DNA from: Dyella sp. A6
GTDB lineage: Bacteria > Pseudomonadota > Gammaproteobacteria > Xanthomonadales > Rhodanobacteraceae
NCBI RefSeq assembly: GCF_036320485.1
Contig: NZ_CP132911.1
Span: 1,922,001 to 1,986,000, forward strand
Direction: 5' to 3'
DNA: 64,000 bases
A program made the translations under genes and the position numbers. Positions within the stretch are counted from its first letter, which is position 1. Every line of letters starts with the position of its first letter. The notes under the pieces are model-generated. The model saw nothing but the letters and a program-made list of their open reading frames with translations, did no database searches and was not told the origin of the DNA. Below, piece by piece: positions 9,888 through 18,407 of this stretch.

Positions 9888-10113
9888 CGATGATCGCCTG
9901 CCAGTCGGCACGTGGCGCCTGGGCATGCCCCATCACCCAGTCCCACAGGTCGGGATCCTGCACATCCAGCAGTTCGTCGAAGGCCTGCTGCTGCGCCTCG
10001 TCGGCGGATGCAAAGCACTGGTCGAGCCAGCCACCGAACAAGGCGTCCAGCTCGCGGGTACCACGGCGGGTGCGCCAACGCAGACGCTTGATGCGGGCTT
10101 CGTCCATGCTCAT
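9859..10113 (-). CDS. sdhE: FAD assembly factor SdhE (YgfY/SDHAF2 family)
   Basis: An 84-residue protein with the family core RIKRLRWRTRRGTRELDAL, then FGGWLDQCFA and DPDLWDWVMG. SdhE promotes covalent attachment of FAD to SdhA in the cytosol. It lies two genes after sdhA and directly after sdhB on the same strand, so assembly factor and substrate are co-located. The start at 10113 (MSMDEA) is the natural one; the longer frame upstream is sdhB read in another frame. A strong hairpin separates it from sdhB. Confidence 0.93.
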   Translation of the reverse strand: MSMDEARIKRLRWRTRRGTRELDALFGGWLDQCFASADEAQQQAFDELLDVQDPDLWDWVMGHAQAPRADWQAIIDDIRTRHRL

Positions 10114-10133
10114 GCGGTGAGCTCCACCGTGAG

Positions 10134-10161
10134 ACCGCGTCCCGGCTTGCCGGGACGCGGT
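10134..10161 (-). terminator. Strong hairpin between sdhB and sdhE
   Basis: A perfect 13-bp stem (10134-10146 with 10149-10161) with a two-base TT loop. No T-run follows on the minus strand, so it is more likely an mRNA-stabilising or attenuating element inside the operon than a full terminator. Confidence 0.6.
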
Positions 10162-10166
10162 GCCGG

Positions 10167-10946
10167 TCAGGAGCGGCGCTCCACGATCAGCTTCTTGATC
10201 TCCGCGATCGCCTTGGCCGGGTTGAGACCCTTCGGGCAGGTGCGGGCGCAGTTCATGATGGTGTGGCAGCGATACAGCTTGAACGGATCTTCCAGATCGT
10301 CCAGGCGGGCACCGGTGTCCTCGTCGCGGCTGTCCACGATCCAGCGGTAAGCCTGCAGCAGGATCGCCGGACCGAGGTAGCGGTCGCCGTTCCACCAGTA
10401 ACTTGGGCAACTGGTCGAGCAGCAGGCGCACAGGATGCACTCGTACAGACCGTCGAGCTTCTTGCGGTCTTCAGGTGACTGCAGGCGCTCGCGATCCGGC
10501 GCCGCGCTCTGCGTGCGCATCCACGGCTTGATCGAGGCGAACTGGGCGTAGAAGTGCGTCAGGTCCGGCACCAGATCCTTTACCACCGGCATGTGCGGCA
10601 GCGGATAGATCTTCACGTCGCCCGAGCCGACCTTGTCGATCGCGCAGATGCAGGCCAGCGTGTTGGTGCCGTCGATGTTCATCGCGCACGAACCGCAGAT
10701 GCCCTCGCGGCACGAACGGCGCAGGGTCAGCGTGGGATCGATCTCGTTCTTGATCTTCAGCAGTGCGTCGAGAACCATCGGACCGCAGGAGGCCAGATCG
10801 ACCTCGTAGGTGTCGATGCGCGGATTCTCACCATCGTCCGGCGACCACCGGTAGATGCGGAAGGTACGCGGCTTCTTGGCATTTTTCGCCGGAAAGTGCT
10901 TGCCCGGCTGGATCTTGGAATTCTTCGGTAGCGTGAACTCGGCCAC
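10167..10946 (-). CDS. sdhB: Succinate dehydrogenase iron-sulfur subunit SdhB
   Basis: A 259-residue subunit carrying electrons from FAD to ubiquinone in complex II. The N-terminal ferredoxin domain has the [2Fe-2S] ligands in [13 protein letters not shown]. The C-terminal domain holds [13 protein letters not shown] and [17 protein letters not shown] for the [4Fe-4S] and [3Fe-4S] clusters. The start codon is GTG at 10946, with GGAGAGG six bases upstream. It follows sdhA after a 22-base gap. All cluster cysteines are present. Confidence 0.97.
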   Translation of the reverse strand: MAEFTLPKNSKIQPGKHFPAKNAKKPRTFRIYRWSPDDGENPRIDTYEVDLASCGPMVLDALLKIKNEIDPTLTLRRSCREGICGSCAMNIDGTNTLACICAIDKVGSGDVKIYPLPHMPVVKDLVPDLTHFYAQFASIKPWMRTQSAAPDRERLQSPEDRKKLDGLYECILCACCSTSCPSYWWNGDRYLGPAILLQAYRWIVDSRDEDTGARLDDLEDPFKLYRCHTIMNCARTCPKGLNPAKAIAEIKKLIVERRS

Positions 10947-10968
10947 GATTGCCTCTCCAGTCGGTATC

Positions 10969-12756
10969 TCAGTAAACGCGCTTCTTCGGCGGAACCACCT
11001 CGACCTCGTCGGTCAGGGTGAACATGTGTACCGGGCGGTAATCGAAGCTGACCTTGCCGGCCTCGTCTACCTTGACCAGCGTGTGCTTCATCCAGTCGTG
11101 GTCGTTGCGGTCCGGGAAGTCCTCGCGAGCGTGCGCACCGCGGCTTTCCGGACGCTGCTCGGCCGAGTGCATGGTGCCCACGGCCTGGTCGAGCAGGTTG
11201 GCGAGTTCCAGCGTTTCGATCAGGTCGGAATTCCAGACCATCGAACGATCGCTGACACGCACGTGCTTGAACGATGCATGCACCGCGTCGATCTTGGTGC
11301 AGCCTTCCTTCAGCGTCTCGCCGGTGCGGAACACCGCGGCGTCGGACTGCATGGTGCGCTGCATGTCGAGGCGGATCTTCGCCGTCGGCAGCTCGCCGTC
11401 GGCATGACGCAGGCTGTCGAAACGGGCCAGCGCCTTGTCCAGCGCGCTGGCCGGAAGATCCTTGTGAGCCATGCCCGGCTTGATGATCTCGGCACAACGG
11501 TGGGAGACGGCGCGGCCGAACACCACCAGATCGAGCAGCGAGTTGGAACCCAGACGGTTGGCGCCATGCACCGAGACGCAGGCCGCTTCGCCGATGGCGA
11601 ACAGGCCGGGCACCACGGCATCGACATCGTCGCCCCGCTTCTGCACCACCTCGCCATGGTAGTTGGTGGGGATGCCGCCCATGTTGTAGTGCACGGTGGG
11701 CAGCACCGGGATCGGCTCCTTGGTGACGTCCACGCCAGCGAAGATACGCGCCGACTCGGCAATACCGGGCAGCCGCTCGTGGATGACCTCGGGACCGAGG
11801 TGCATCAGGTTGAGGAACACATGGTCGTTGTGCTCGCCGACGCCGCGACCCTCGCGGATCTCGACCGTCATCGCACGGCTGACCACGTCACGCGACGCCA
11901 GGTCCTTCGCGCTGGGCGCATAACGCTCCATGAAGCGCTCACCCTTGGAGTTGGTGAGGTAACCACCCTCGCCGCGCACGCCTTCGGTGATCAGGCAACC
12001 GGCGCCGTAGATGCCGGTGGGATGGAACTGCACGAACTCCAGGTCCTGCAGCGCCAGGCCGGCACGCAGCACCATGCCGCCACCGTCGCCGGTGCAGGTA
12101 TGCGCCGAGGTGGCGCTGAAGTAGGCGCGTCCGTAACCGCCCGTCGCCAGCACCACGGCCTGGCCACGGAACAGGTGCAGGGTGCCCTCGTTCAGGTCAA
12201 GCGCGAGCACGCCACGGCAGACGCCCTCTTCGTCGAAGATCAGGTCGATCGCGAAGTATTCGATGAAGAACGTGGCGTCATGTGCCAGCGCCTGCTGGTA
12301 CAGCGTGTGCAGGATGGCGTGACCGGTGCGGTCCGCCGCGGCGCAGGTGCGCTGCGCGGTGCCCTTGCCATAATGCGTGGTCATGCCACCGAACGGACGC
12401 TGGTAGATGCGGCCTTCTTCGGTACGCGAGAACGGCACGCCGTAGTGTTCCAGCTCGTAGATCGAGGGAATCGCCTCGCGGCACATGTACTCGATGGCGT
12501 CTTGGTCGCCCAGCCAGTCCGACCCCTTGATGGTGTCGTAGAAGTGGAAGCGCCAGTCATCTTCGCCCATATTGCCCAGCGCGGCGGCAATGCCACCCTG
12601 CGCGGCCACGGTATGCGAGCGGGTCGGAAACACCTTGGTGATGCACGCGGCCTTGAGCCCCTTCTCGGCCAGGCCGAAGGTGGCGCGCAGACCCGCGCCG
12701 CCCGCACCCACCACGATCACGTCGAACTTGTGTTGCTGAATCTTGTAGGCTTCCAT
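10969..12756 (-). CDS. sdhA: Succinate dehydrogenase flavoprotein subunit SdhA
   Basis: A 595-residue catalytic subunit oxidising succinate to fumarate on the cytosolic face. The FAD-binding fold begins at [13 protein letters not shown] near residue 13. The segment [10 protein letters not shown] contains the His that binds FAD covalently. The active-site region [13 protein letters not shown] is intact. The start at 12756 ([12 protein letters not shown]) follows sdhD by only 5 bases. Longer upstream frames are sdhD in another frame. Order sdhC-sdhD-sdhA-sdhB is the usual proteobacterial one. Confidence 0.97.
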   Translation of the reverse strand: MEAYKIQQHKFDVIVVGAGGAGLRATFGLAEKGLKAACITKVFPTRSHTVAAQGGIAAALGNMGEDDWRFHFYDTIKGSDWLGDQDAIEYMCREAIPSIYELEHYGVPFSRTEEGRIYQRPFGGMTTHYGKGTAQRTCAAADRTGHAILHTLYQQALAHDATFFIEYFAIDLIFDEEGVCRGVLALDLNEGTLHLFRGQAVVLATGGYGRAYFSATSAHTCTGDGGGMVLRAGLALQDLEFVQFHPTGIYGAGCLITEGVRGEGGYLTNSKGERFMERYAPSAKDLASRDVVSRAMTVEIREGRGVGEHNDHVFLNLMHLGPEVIHERLPGIAESARIFAGVDVTKEPIPVLPTVHYNMGGIPTNYHGEVVQKRGDDVDAVVPGLFAIGEAACVSVHGANRLGSNSLLDLVVFGRAVSHRCAEIIKPGMAHKDLPASALDKALARFDSLRHADGELPTAKIRLDMQRTMQSDAAVFRTGETLKEGCTKIDAVHASFKHVRVSDRSMVWNSDLIETLELANLLDQAVGTMHSAEQRPESRGAHAREDFPDRNDHDWMKHTLVKVDEAGKVSFDYRPVHMFTLTDEVEVVPPKKRVY

Positions 12757-12761
12757 CGGCC

Positions 12762-13157
12762 TCAGGCTCCCAGTGCGATGCGCAGAACGGCCAGCACGCC
12801 CGCGAGCGCACCGAGCACCGCGAGGAACTTGATCGCCACCAGCAGGACGACTTCCTTCCAGCGGGTATGCACGTAATCTTCGATCACCACCTGCAGGCCG
12901 AGCACGGCATGCCAGAACATGGTGATCACGAACAGGATCAGCAGCAGCGCGTTCCAAGGCTTGGCAACGGCGGCTTTCGCCGTGGCGAAGTCGGCGTGCA
13001 GCAGCGACAGCACGGTGATCACGAACCACAGCGCCAGCACCAGCAGCGCCGCGGCGGTCACCCGCTGCGTCCACCAATGGCCTACGCCTGACTGGGCCGA
13101 ACCGAGCCCGCGCGCACGCTTCAACGGATTGCGCAGATCCTTGGCGTTAGTGCTCAT
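12762..13157 (-). CDS. sdhD: Succinate dehydrogenase membrane anchor SdhD
   Basis: A 131-residue subunit with three membrane helices. Around residues 80-95 [16 protein letters not shown] contains the His that is the haem b ligand and the Asp-Tyr pair near the quinone site. Its start overlaps the sdhC stop (ATGA), which suggests coupled translation. Confidence 0.92.
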   Translation of the reverse strand: MSTNAKDLRNPLKRARGLGSAQSGVGHWWTQRVTAAALLVLALWFVITVLSLLHADFATAKAAVAKPWNALLLILFVITMFWHAVLGLQVVIEDYVHTRWKEVVLLVAIKFLAVLGALAGVLAVLRIALGA

Positions 13158-13549
13158 GCGGCACCTCCGGTGGTCATCACGTAGGCCCAGACGACGACGA
13201 CCAGCACCAGGCTGACGATGACCGACAACCAGCTGGAACGCACGAACTGCGGAATGGCAAAGCCCATGCCCGAATCCTGCAGCAGATGCCGGATGCCGTT
13301 GCACAAGTGATAGAAAAGCGCCCAGCTCCAGCCAACCAGAAGAATGATGCCGAGCGGACTGCCCATGCAGATCTTGAACTGATCGAAGGCAGCTTCGCCC
13401 GAGGCCAGTGCCAGCAGCGCCCAGACCACAAGTAGGCTGCCCACGGCCAGCGCAATGCCGGTGGCGCGATGCAGGATGGAGGTCACCATCTGCACTTGCC
13501 ACTTATATATCTGTAGGTGGGGTGAAAGCGGTCGTCGCGTGTCTGCCAT
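13154..13549 (-). CDS. sdhC: Succinate dehydrogenase cytochrome b556 subunit SdhC
   Basis: A 131-residue, three-helix subunit. RPLSPHLQIYKW and SILHRATG near the N-terminus form the quinone-site signature, and FYHLCNGIRHLLQD holds the haem-ligand His. It is the first structural gene of the sdhCDAB operon, 87 bases after the small DUF1674 gene on the same strand. Confidence 0.95.
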   Translation of the reverse strand: MADTRRPLSPHLQIYKWQVQMVTSILHRATGIALAVGSLLVVWALLALASGEAAFDQFKICMGSPLGIILLVGWSWALFYHLCNGIRHLLQDSGMGFAIPQFVRSSWLSVIVSLVLVVVVWAYVMTTGGAA

Positions 13550-13636
13550 GGCGGCTATCCTGGGGTGGAATCGCTGGATGTCCTCGCCGCTCCATCCGCT
13601 CCATCGCCGGTCGGCGCACGCGCCGGGGCGCGTGGA

Positions 13637-13804
13637 TCAGAAGTCGATGCAGCGTCCGTTCTTTTCCCAGTCGCCATAGCGCGTGGGATCGAGTGCGGGC
13701 CGCTCGACCTCGCCCTTGCCAGACCCGTCGACGGCTGGAACGTCACGACGTTCCGGCTTGGCCGGCTGGGGCATGGTATCGGTTTGAGTGGGCGTCTTGG
13801 ACAT
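13637..13804 (-). CDS. DUF1674 protein, probable succinate dehydrogenase assembly factor SDHAF4-like
   Basis: A 55-residue protein whose C-terminus ends RYGDWEKNGRCIDF, the conserved signature of DUF1674. In eukaryotes the same domain (SDHAF4/Sdh8) protects the flavinated SdhA subunit before it joins SdhB. The N-terminal half is low-complexity and charged (MSKTPTQTDTMPQPAKPERR). It precedes sdhC on the same strand, which supports an assembly role. The start at 13804 is followed by a plausible coding region; a longer frame to 13888 has no family support. Confidence 0.85.
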   Translation of the reverse strand: MSKTPTQTDTMPQPAKPERRDVPAVDGSGKGEVERPALDPTRYGDWEKNGRCIDF

Positions 13805-13910
13805 GGTTTTTTCGAGCCGGCAAAGCGTAATACTTGCGGCAATGCGGCACAACCATTGACATCTGTGAACCCTTGCGCAAAGCGCCACCCGCCCCTACAT
13901 CGAACCACCT

Positions 13911-14714
13911 ATGACATCACCGCATTCCGCCCAGACGATCTCCATTGAAGGGATCGATGCCATTGCCTTCGCGCAATCGCAATTCAGCAGCAACGTTCTC
14001 GCCCTGCGGGACGGGCAATGGCAGTTCAGTGCATGGCTCGACGCACAAGGACGCGTGCGCGCGCTGTTCCATCTGGCACGCATCCATGAGCATCGGCTGG
14101 TCGCTCTATTGCGCGGGGGCGATGCCACCCGATTCGCAACGGAATTGCAGCGCTTCGTCTTTCGATCCAGGGTGAAGCTGTTGCCATCGCAACAACTGCC
14201 ATTGGGCAGCGCATCTTCGATGCCGATGTTCGATGCGCATGAAGACGAAAGCATCCTGCATGTCGGATGCGGCGATCACAGCTTGATCTGCGGCAAGCAG
14301 GCGCCCACTGACGACAGTTGGCGCGAAAAACAGTTGCGTGAAGGCTGGGCATGGCTTCCGGATACGCTTACAGGTTGTCTGCTGCCACCGGCACTTTCGC
14401 TGTACAGATTATCGGCCGTCGCGTTGGACAAGGGATGCTACCCGGGCCAGGAAATCGTCTCGCGTCTGCATTACCGCAGTGGTCACAAGCGCCATCTTCA
14501 TCGCGTCAAGCTGTCGCAGGTCATGCAGGAAGGCTCGACCCTGCATGCGGCGGGACATGAAGCCGTATGGTTGCTGCAGACACTGCCTCGCGAACCGGGC
14601 AGCGAGGCACTCGCAGTGATCTCCGACGCTGTTGCTGAGCAGGTTTCCAGCGATGCAGAGCATCACCTCGACGAAAGTACGAATATCATCATCCAGGCCT
14701 CGTGGGGCGATTGA
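13911..14714 (+). CDS. ygfZ: YgfZ-type folate-binding protein
   Basis: A 267-residue member of the YgfZ/GcvT-like group. Near residue 175 it carries KGCYPGQEIVSRLHYR, the family signature with the functionally important Cys. YgfZ proteins help maintain or repair certain iron-sulfur enzymes such as MiaB, with tetrahydrofolate as cofactor. It is transcribed away from the sdh operon, sharing a 106-base divergent region, which suits a role near an Fe-S enzyme cluster. It is somewhat shorter than the ~325-residue E. coli protein. Confidence 0.88.
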   Translation: MTSPHSAQTISIEGIDAIAFAQSQFSSNVLALRDGQWQFSAWLDAQGRVRALFHLARIHEHRLVALLRGGDATRFATELQRFVFRSRVKLLPSQQLPLGSASSMPMFDAHEDESILHVGCGDHSLICGKQAPTDDSWREKQLREGWAWLPDTLTGCLLPPALSLYRLSAVALDKGCYPGQEIVSRLHYRSGHKRHLHRVKLSQVMQEGSTLHAAGHEAVWLLQTLPREPGSEALAVISDAVAEQVSSDAEHHLDESTNIIIQASWGD

Positions 14715-14830
14715 AATCAACGTGTTGAGCCCAACTCGACACTGTCACAAGCATGAAGAAAATGTGAACATTTCGACCCAGGCACTTGCGCAGGGCTCCA
14801 GCCACCACTAGGCTCCGCCCAACTTTTGGG

Positions 14831-15159
14831 GTGCCCCTACGCATGGGGTACTGATGTGCGCGACGAACCGGAGGGGTCCGGATCGGCGCGACCCGGCAGC
14901 AATATCGCCGGATGAGAGGACCGCCAGACGGCGGAAGCAGTTGCAGGCTACGAGGTCATGAACCTCACCAACGCCCAGGCAGCATTACCTCGATTGGCAC
15001 CGGATCAGCCGATCGACCGCCACAATCCCGTGGCAAATCCATCCGGCCACAAGTTTCGGCCCGGAGCGATCAATCCAGGTGGAACGGCCTGCCCGCCCGT
15101 CCACCGCAACGGCGCGCGAGACGAGGTTAGTCGAACGCGTACAGCACGTTGGAGGCAGA
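14831..15159 (+). ncRNA. Candidate structured 5' leader upstream of the wall hydrolase gene
   Basis: The 445 bases between ygfZ and the hydrolase contain no convincing gene but several stable hairpins in a row. These are 14831-14851 (7 bp, loop TACGCAT), 14868-14881 (CCGGA/TCCGG, GGGG loop), 14893-14911 (CCGGC/GCCGG), 14921-14934 (CCGCC/GGCGG, AGAC loop), 14952-14966 and 15030-15050. CGCG tracts at 14859-14862 and 14887-14890 could enclose the second hairpin. Such density suggests a leader RNA or small RNA acting on the downstream gene. It does not match any riboswitch consensus I can recall. Confidence 0.4.
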
Positions 15160-15594
15160 ATGAAACTTGCAATGCTGTTGTGGCTGGCGTCCGTGCTACC
15201 TCAACACCTCGCCGATCAGACTTGTCTGGCGACCACGGTTTACCTCGAGGCACGCAGCCAGCCGACCATCGGCCAGAAAGCTGTCGCCGAGGTTGCGATG
15301 CGTCGTCGTGACCAGGGTCGCTGGGGCAATACCGTTTGTGACGTGGTGACCGCACCGCACCAGTTCGCTACCACTACCACGTCAAAGTCCTATGACATTG
15401 CGAACCTGGCAGCATTCCAGAAGGCATGGAACATTGCCGGCGAGTCGATCCAGAACTGGAGCCTTCCGGCCGATGAACGGCACTTCGTGGTTCCTCACGC
15501 AAACCATTTCGCGACAGCCGCAGTCTCTCCGGCCTGGGAGCGCAACCACACCGGCATCACCATCGGCGCACACACGTTCTATGCCGTGAACTAA
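15160..15594 (+). CDS. SleB-like cell wall hydrolase
   Basis: A 144-residue protein with a short N-terminal hydrophobic stretch (MKLAMLLWLASVLP) and a Hydrolase_2/SleB-type domain. TTVYLEARSQPTIGQKAV holds the catalytic Glu, followed by VAMRRRDQGRWGNTVCDVV, and WERNHTGITIGAHTFYAV at the end. It should cleave peptidoglycan glycan strands in the periplasm. The start at 15160 is chosen because GGAGG lies at 15151-15155. It is preceded by a long structured leader and followed by a terminator shared with the convergent gene. Confidence 0.82.
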   Translation: MKLAMLLWLASVLPQHLADQTCLATTVYLEARSQPTIGQKAVAEVAMRRRDQGRWGNTVCDVVTAPHQFATTTTSKSYDIANLAAFQKAWNIAGESIQNWSLPADERHFVVPHANHFATAAVSPAWERNHTGITIGAHTFYAVN

Positions 15595-15616
15595 GCACGC
15601 ACAGAAATTGCCGTGC

Positions 15617-15650
15617 AACAAAAAAGGCCCTCCAATGGAGGGCCTTTTTC
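15617..15650. terminator. Bidirectional intrinsic terminator
   Basis: AAAAAGGCCCTCC, an AATG loop and GGAGGGCCTTTTT form a 9-bp GC-rich stem flanked by A- and T-runs. It sits between convergent genes (wall hydrolase on plus, lipoprotein on minus) and can serve both. Confidence 0.9.
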
Positions 15651-15684
15651 ATGGACGTCCATACGTCCAAACCAACAACCCATG

Positions 15685-16164
15685 TCAACGAGGATAGACG
15701 CGACCGCCGCTCACCTGGACATAGTCGCCACGACGCACACCAGGGTTTTCGCGCTGGGTGACGGTAGCGTAGCGACCATCATCCAGCCGCACCACGATCC
15801 GCCACGCGGTCTCGGTGCCCGCCGAACGCTTGGCCACTTGATCGCCGACCACGCCACCCGCGACAGCACCGGCAACGGTCGCAGCCTTGCGACCATCGCC
15901 CTTGCCGATGGTATTGCCGAGCAGCCCGCCGGCCACCGCACCGATCACGGCACCGAGGACACCATTGCCGTTCCGCTGGACATAGACCTGCTCGACACGC
16001 TGCACCACGCCGCAAGCCTGACAACGAGGCGCTTGGCGGTAATACCCCTGCCGCACATTGCCTCCATCGCGCATGCCGTAAGGCTGTTGCGTCACGCACC
16101 CGGCCAAACCGAGGCAAGTCGCCAGCGCGAAGATCACCACTATTTTTCCAGCACGGGTGTTCAT
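15685..16164 (-). CDS. Glycine-zipper 2TM-domain lipoprotein (SlyB/PcP-like)
   Basis: A 159-residue lipoprotein. The signal peptide ends in the lipobox LGLAGC, so the mature Cys is about residue 23. A glycine zipper (GAVIGAVAGGLLGNTIGKG, then AGAVAGGVVGDQVAKR) forms the paired membrane helices of the Rick_17kDa/SlyB family. The C-terminal ~45 residues are a small soluble domain (WRIVVRLDDGRYATVTQ). Such proteins sit in the outer membrane and respond to envelope stress. A paralogue with the same zipper lies directly upstream. Confidence 0.85.
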   Translation of the reverse strand: MNTRAGKIVVIFALATCLGLAGCVTQQPYGMRDGGNVRQGYYRQAPRCQACGVVQRVEQVYVQRNGNGVLGAVIGAVAGGLLGNTIGKGDGRKAATVAGAVAGGVVGDQVAKRSAGTETAWRIVVRLDDGRYATVTQRENPGVRRGDYVQVSGGRVYPR

Positions 16165-16200
16165 GCATATCCTCCCTGGACGCAGGTCAAATCACACGGA

Positions 16201-16818
16201 TCAGTGTGCGCTGGACACCGCAATGACGCCCTGTTGCACCTCTACCCGATCACCCGGATCATGATCCATGCGCGTCGTGCGGGTTACACCATCGTAGACG
16301 TACTTGACGTTGTAGCCGACCGTTGTGGTCTTGGTGTTGTTGACCGTGCTGCACTGGCGCTCGACCGTCGAAGTGACCGTGCCGTGCTGATGCGCAGCTT
16401 CGATGCGATTGCCCGCATAGCCACCAGCGGCCGCACCCGCCACCGTCGCCAGGGTCTTGCCCCTGCCGCCACCGATGAAATGGCCCAGCAGACCACCAGC
16501 CACCGCACCGATCGCCGTACCGGCGATGTGATGCTGGTCCTTCGGTGGCTGGGTATGGTTCACCACCACGTCCTTGCAAACCTGGCCCGGGGTGGTCACC
16601 GTCTTGTTGATCGGCGTCACACTGACCACCTTCGCATACTGCGGCCCACTGCTCTGGGGCGCTGCGGCAGGAGCCGCTGCCGTTGGACCAGGGGCTGCCG
16701 CCGGCGCTGCCGCGCCCGCACCTGCATCTGCGCTCGCGCTGCGGTTGCAGGCGGCCAGGCCCAGCGCCAGTGACGCGGCAATCCCTACATGAAGCGCATT
16801 GACTACCAACCTATTCAT
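16201..16818 (-). CDS. Glycine-zipper 2TM-domain lipoprotein, second copy
   Basis: A 205-residue lipoprotein. The lipobox LGLAAC places the mature Cys near residue 24, followed by a low-complexity Ala/Pro linker. The zipper GTAIGAVAGGLLGHFIGGG and AGAAAGGYAGNRIEAA resembles that of the downstream gene. The C-terminal domain differs (VEVQQGVIAVSSAH end, YNVKYVYDGVTRTTRM). The start at 16818 (MNRLVVNALHVG) gives a normal signal peptide. The two genes are on the same strand 36 bases apart and look like an old tandem duplication. Confidence 0.85.
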   Translation of the reverse strand: MNRLVVNALHVGIAASLALGLAACNRSASADAGAGAAAPAAAPGPTAAAPAAAPQSSGPQYAKVVSVTPINKTVTTPGQVCKDVVVNHTQPPKDQHHIAGTAIGAVAGGLLGHFIGGGRGKTLATVAGAAAGGYAGNRIEAAHQHGTVTSTVERQCSTVNNTKTTTVGYNVKYVYDGVTRTTRMDHDPGDRVEVQQGVIAVSSAH

Positions 16819-17014
16819 CGCGAGTCTCCTTTTGCTCTGGCTGACGGCCACACGGCGATTTCGCACGTATGCGCGTCAGCCTGTCTATATTGATAAACGT
16901 GACAGACTGAATCCGACCTTAGAGTGGATCGTCACGAGGCATTCACACCCCGAACTCCCCTGCGTGCAGGGTATCTCCAACGCTCTCAACGCGAAAGAAT
17001 CCACGTCACCAAAA

Positions 17015-17788
17015 ATGCCTATCGTCATCGACAGCCACGTACACCTGGACGACGCACGTTTCGACGACGATAGGGATACCGTTCTGGATCACGCACGCAA
17101 CGCAGGCGTTTCCACCTGGATCGTCCCCGGCGTGGACGCGGCAAGCTGGCCGCGCATCCGCGCCCTCAGGAATGCCAGAGCAGGCATTCATGCCGCCTAC
17201 GGCCTCCACCCCATATTCCTGTCGCGACATCGGCCGGATCATCTGGACGCCCTGGCGGAATGGCTGATAAATGAGCAACCCATCGCCGTCGGCGAAATCG
17301 GACTCGACTTCCACGCAGTGGATGCCCACCCCGGCCTGCAACGCGATTACTTCGTGCGACAGCTCGACATGGCCAGCAAACGTGGGCTGCCCGTGATCGT
17401 GCATGCACGCAAGGCACTGGACGAGGTGATTCACACCCTGCGCGGCTTTCCCGGTCTGCGCGGCGTGGTCCACAGCTTTTCCGGCAGCGAGCAACAGGCA
17501 GAGCAGCTATGGAAAATCGGATTCCATGTGGGCATCGGCGGCCCCGTCACCTACCCGCGCGCGCAACGCCTGAGACGCATCGTGGCGCAGATGCCGATCG
17601 AGTTCCTGTTGCTGGAGAGTGACGCCCCCGACCAGCCCGACGTCCTGCACCGCGGGCAGCGCAATGAGCCCGCATACGTGATCGACACCCTTCAATGTAT
17701 TGCCATGCTGCGCGACATGCCGGCCGACGAACTGGCGCAGGCAACCACCCGCAATGCCCAGCAGCTATTCAGCCTGGACCGTATCTAG
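17015..17788 (+). CDS. TatD family metal-dependent hydrolase (DNase)
   Basis: A 257-residue TIM-barrel enzyme with the metal-binding DSHVHLDD at its start, VGEIGLDFH in the middle, VIVHARKALDEV, VVHSFSGS and LLLESDAPD near the end. These are the ordered signature motifs of the TatD/YjjV/YcfH group, which act as 3'-5' exonucleases on DNA or RNA, with some D-amino-acyl or repair roles reported. The start at 17015 (MPIVIDSH) is supported by the motif position. The longer upstream frame overlaps the divergent lipoprotein gene. Confidence 0.9.
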   Translation: MPIVIDSHVHLDDARFDDDRDTVLDHARNAGVSTWIVPGVDAASWPRIRALRNARAGIHAAYGLHPIFLSRHRPDHLDALAEWLINEQPIAVGEIGLDFHAVDAHPGLQRDYFVRQLDMASKRGLPVIVHARKALDEVIHTLRGFPGLRGVVHSFSGSEQQAEQLWKIGFHVGIGGPVTYPRAQRLRRIVAQMPIEFLLLESDAPDQPDVLHRGQRNEPAYVIDTLQCIAMLRDMPADELAQATTRNAQQLFSLDRI

Positions 17789-17850
17789 TTATCCGCCTGG
17801 TCACCTCATCCCACGGGACACTTGTCGGCCCGGCACATGCTTGCTAGCAT

Positions 17851-17887
17851 TTCATTTCATCGGTGAAATATGATTTGATGAAATGAA
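17851..17887. promoter_or_regulatory. Probable MarR operator (nested inverted repeats)
   Basis: TTCATTTCATC at 17851-17861 is a perfect inverted repeat of GATGAAATGAA at 17877-17887. Nested inside is ATTTCA-TCGG-TGAAAT at 17854-17869, a perfect 6-4-6 palindrome. AT-rich palindromes of this size directly before a marR gene are typical autoregulatory operators. The right arm overlaps an in-frame ATG at 17883, so translation probably starts further downstream. Confidence 0.75.
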
Positions 17888-17933
17888 GTGCCTCGGCAAA
17901 TGCATCGACATGATGGACCTGGGGGTCGACCGC

Positions 17934-18407
17934 ATGACTCAGGTCCTGCCCGACTTGCCGTCGCTCGACGTCAAGTTGAGCCGACTGCTGATGATGGTGG
18001 GCGCCAGCATGCAGGACGGGCTCGAAGAGAAACTGCAACCGCACAAGCTCAACCACAGCGAGTTCCTGACCCTGGTCGTGCTGCACACTCATCCCGAAGG
18101 TCAGCTGACCCCCGGCGAACTCTGCGATATGGCCAGCCAGGGTGCCACCAACATGACGCGCATCGGCAACACGCTGGTCAAGCGCGGTCTCATCAGCCGT
18201 GGGAGCAGTGCCGAGGATCGTCGTCGCGTGTTGTTCCGGATCACCCCGGCAGGCCGGCGCTTTGTCCAGCAGATCCTGCCGCCCATGTTTCCTCACGTCG
18301 ATGCCATGTTCGCCGGCTTCAGTGACAGCGATAAGCGCAACCTCGGCCGCTTGCTGCGCAAGCTGTCCCATAACCTCGATCAACTGGATGCGGATGCCGC
18401 GCCATGA
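17934..18407 (+). CDS. MarR family transcriptional regulator of an efflux operon
   Basis: A winged-helix MarR repressor, 157 residues from the chosen start. DNA-binding helices are at LTPGELCDMASQGATNMTRI, followed by the wing DRRRVLFRITPAGRRF. The ATG at 17934 is preferred because a GGGGG run lies eight bases upstream and because the in-frame ATG at 17883 is within the probable operator. ATGs at 17910/17913 are alternatives. Its stop overlaps the start of the outer-membrane factor gene, so it is the first gene of a marR-oprM-emrA-emrB operon and presumably represses it until a toxic compound binds. Confidence 0.88.
   Translation: MTQVLPDLPSLDVKLSRLLMMVGASMQDGLEEKLQPHKLNHSEFLTLVVLHTHPEGQLTPGELCDMASQGATNMTRIGNTLVKRGLISRGSSAEDRRRVLFRITPAGRRFVQQILPPMFPHVDAMFAGFSDSDKRNLGRLLRKLSHNLDQLDADAAP

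Noticed and set aside
14821..14934. Match of the leader to a c-di-AMP (ydaO) or c-di-GMP (GEMM) riboswitch
   Set aside because: Isolated words such as GAACCG and ACCCGGCAGC are reminiscent of ydaO, but the order and conserved core are absent, and c-di-AMP signalling is not expected in this group.
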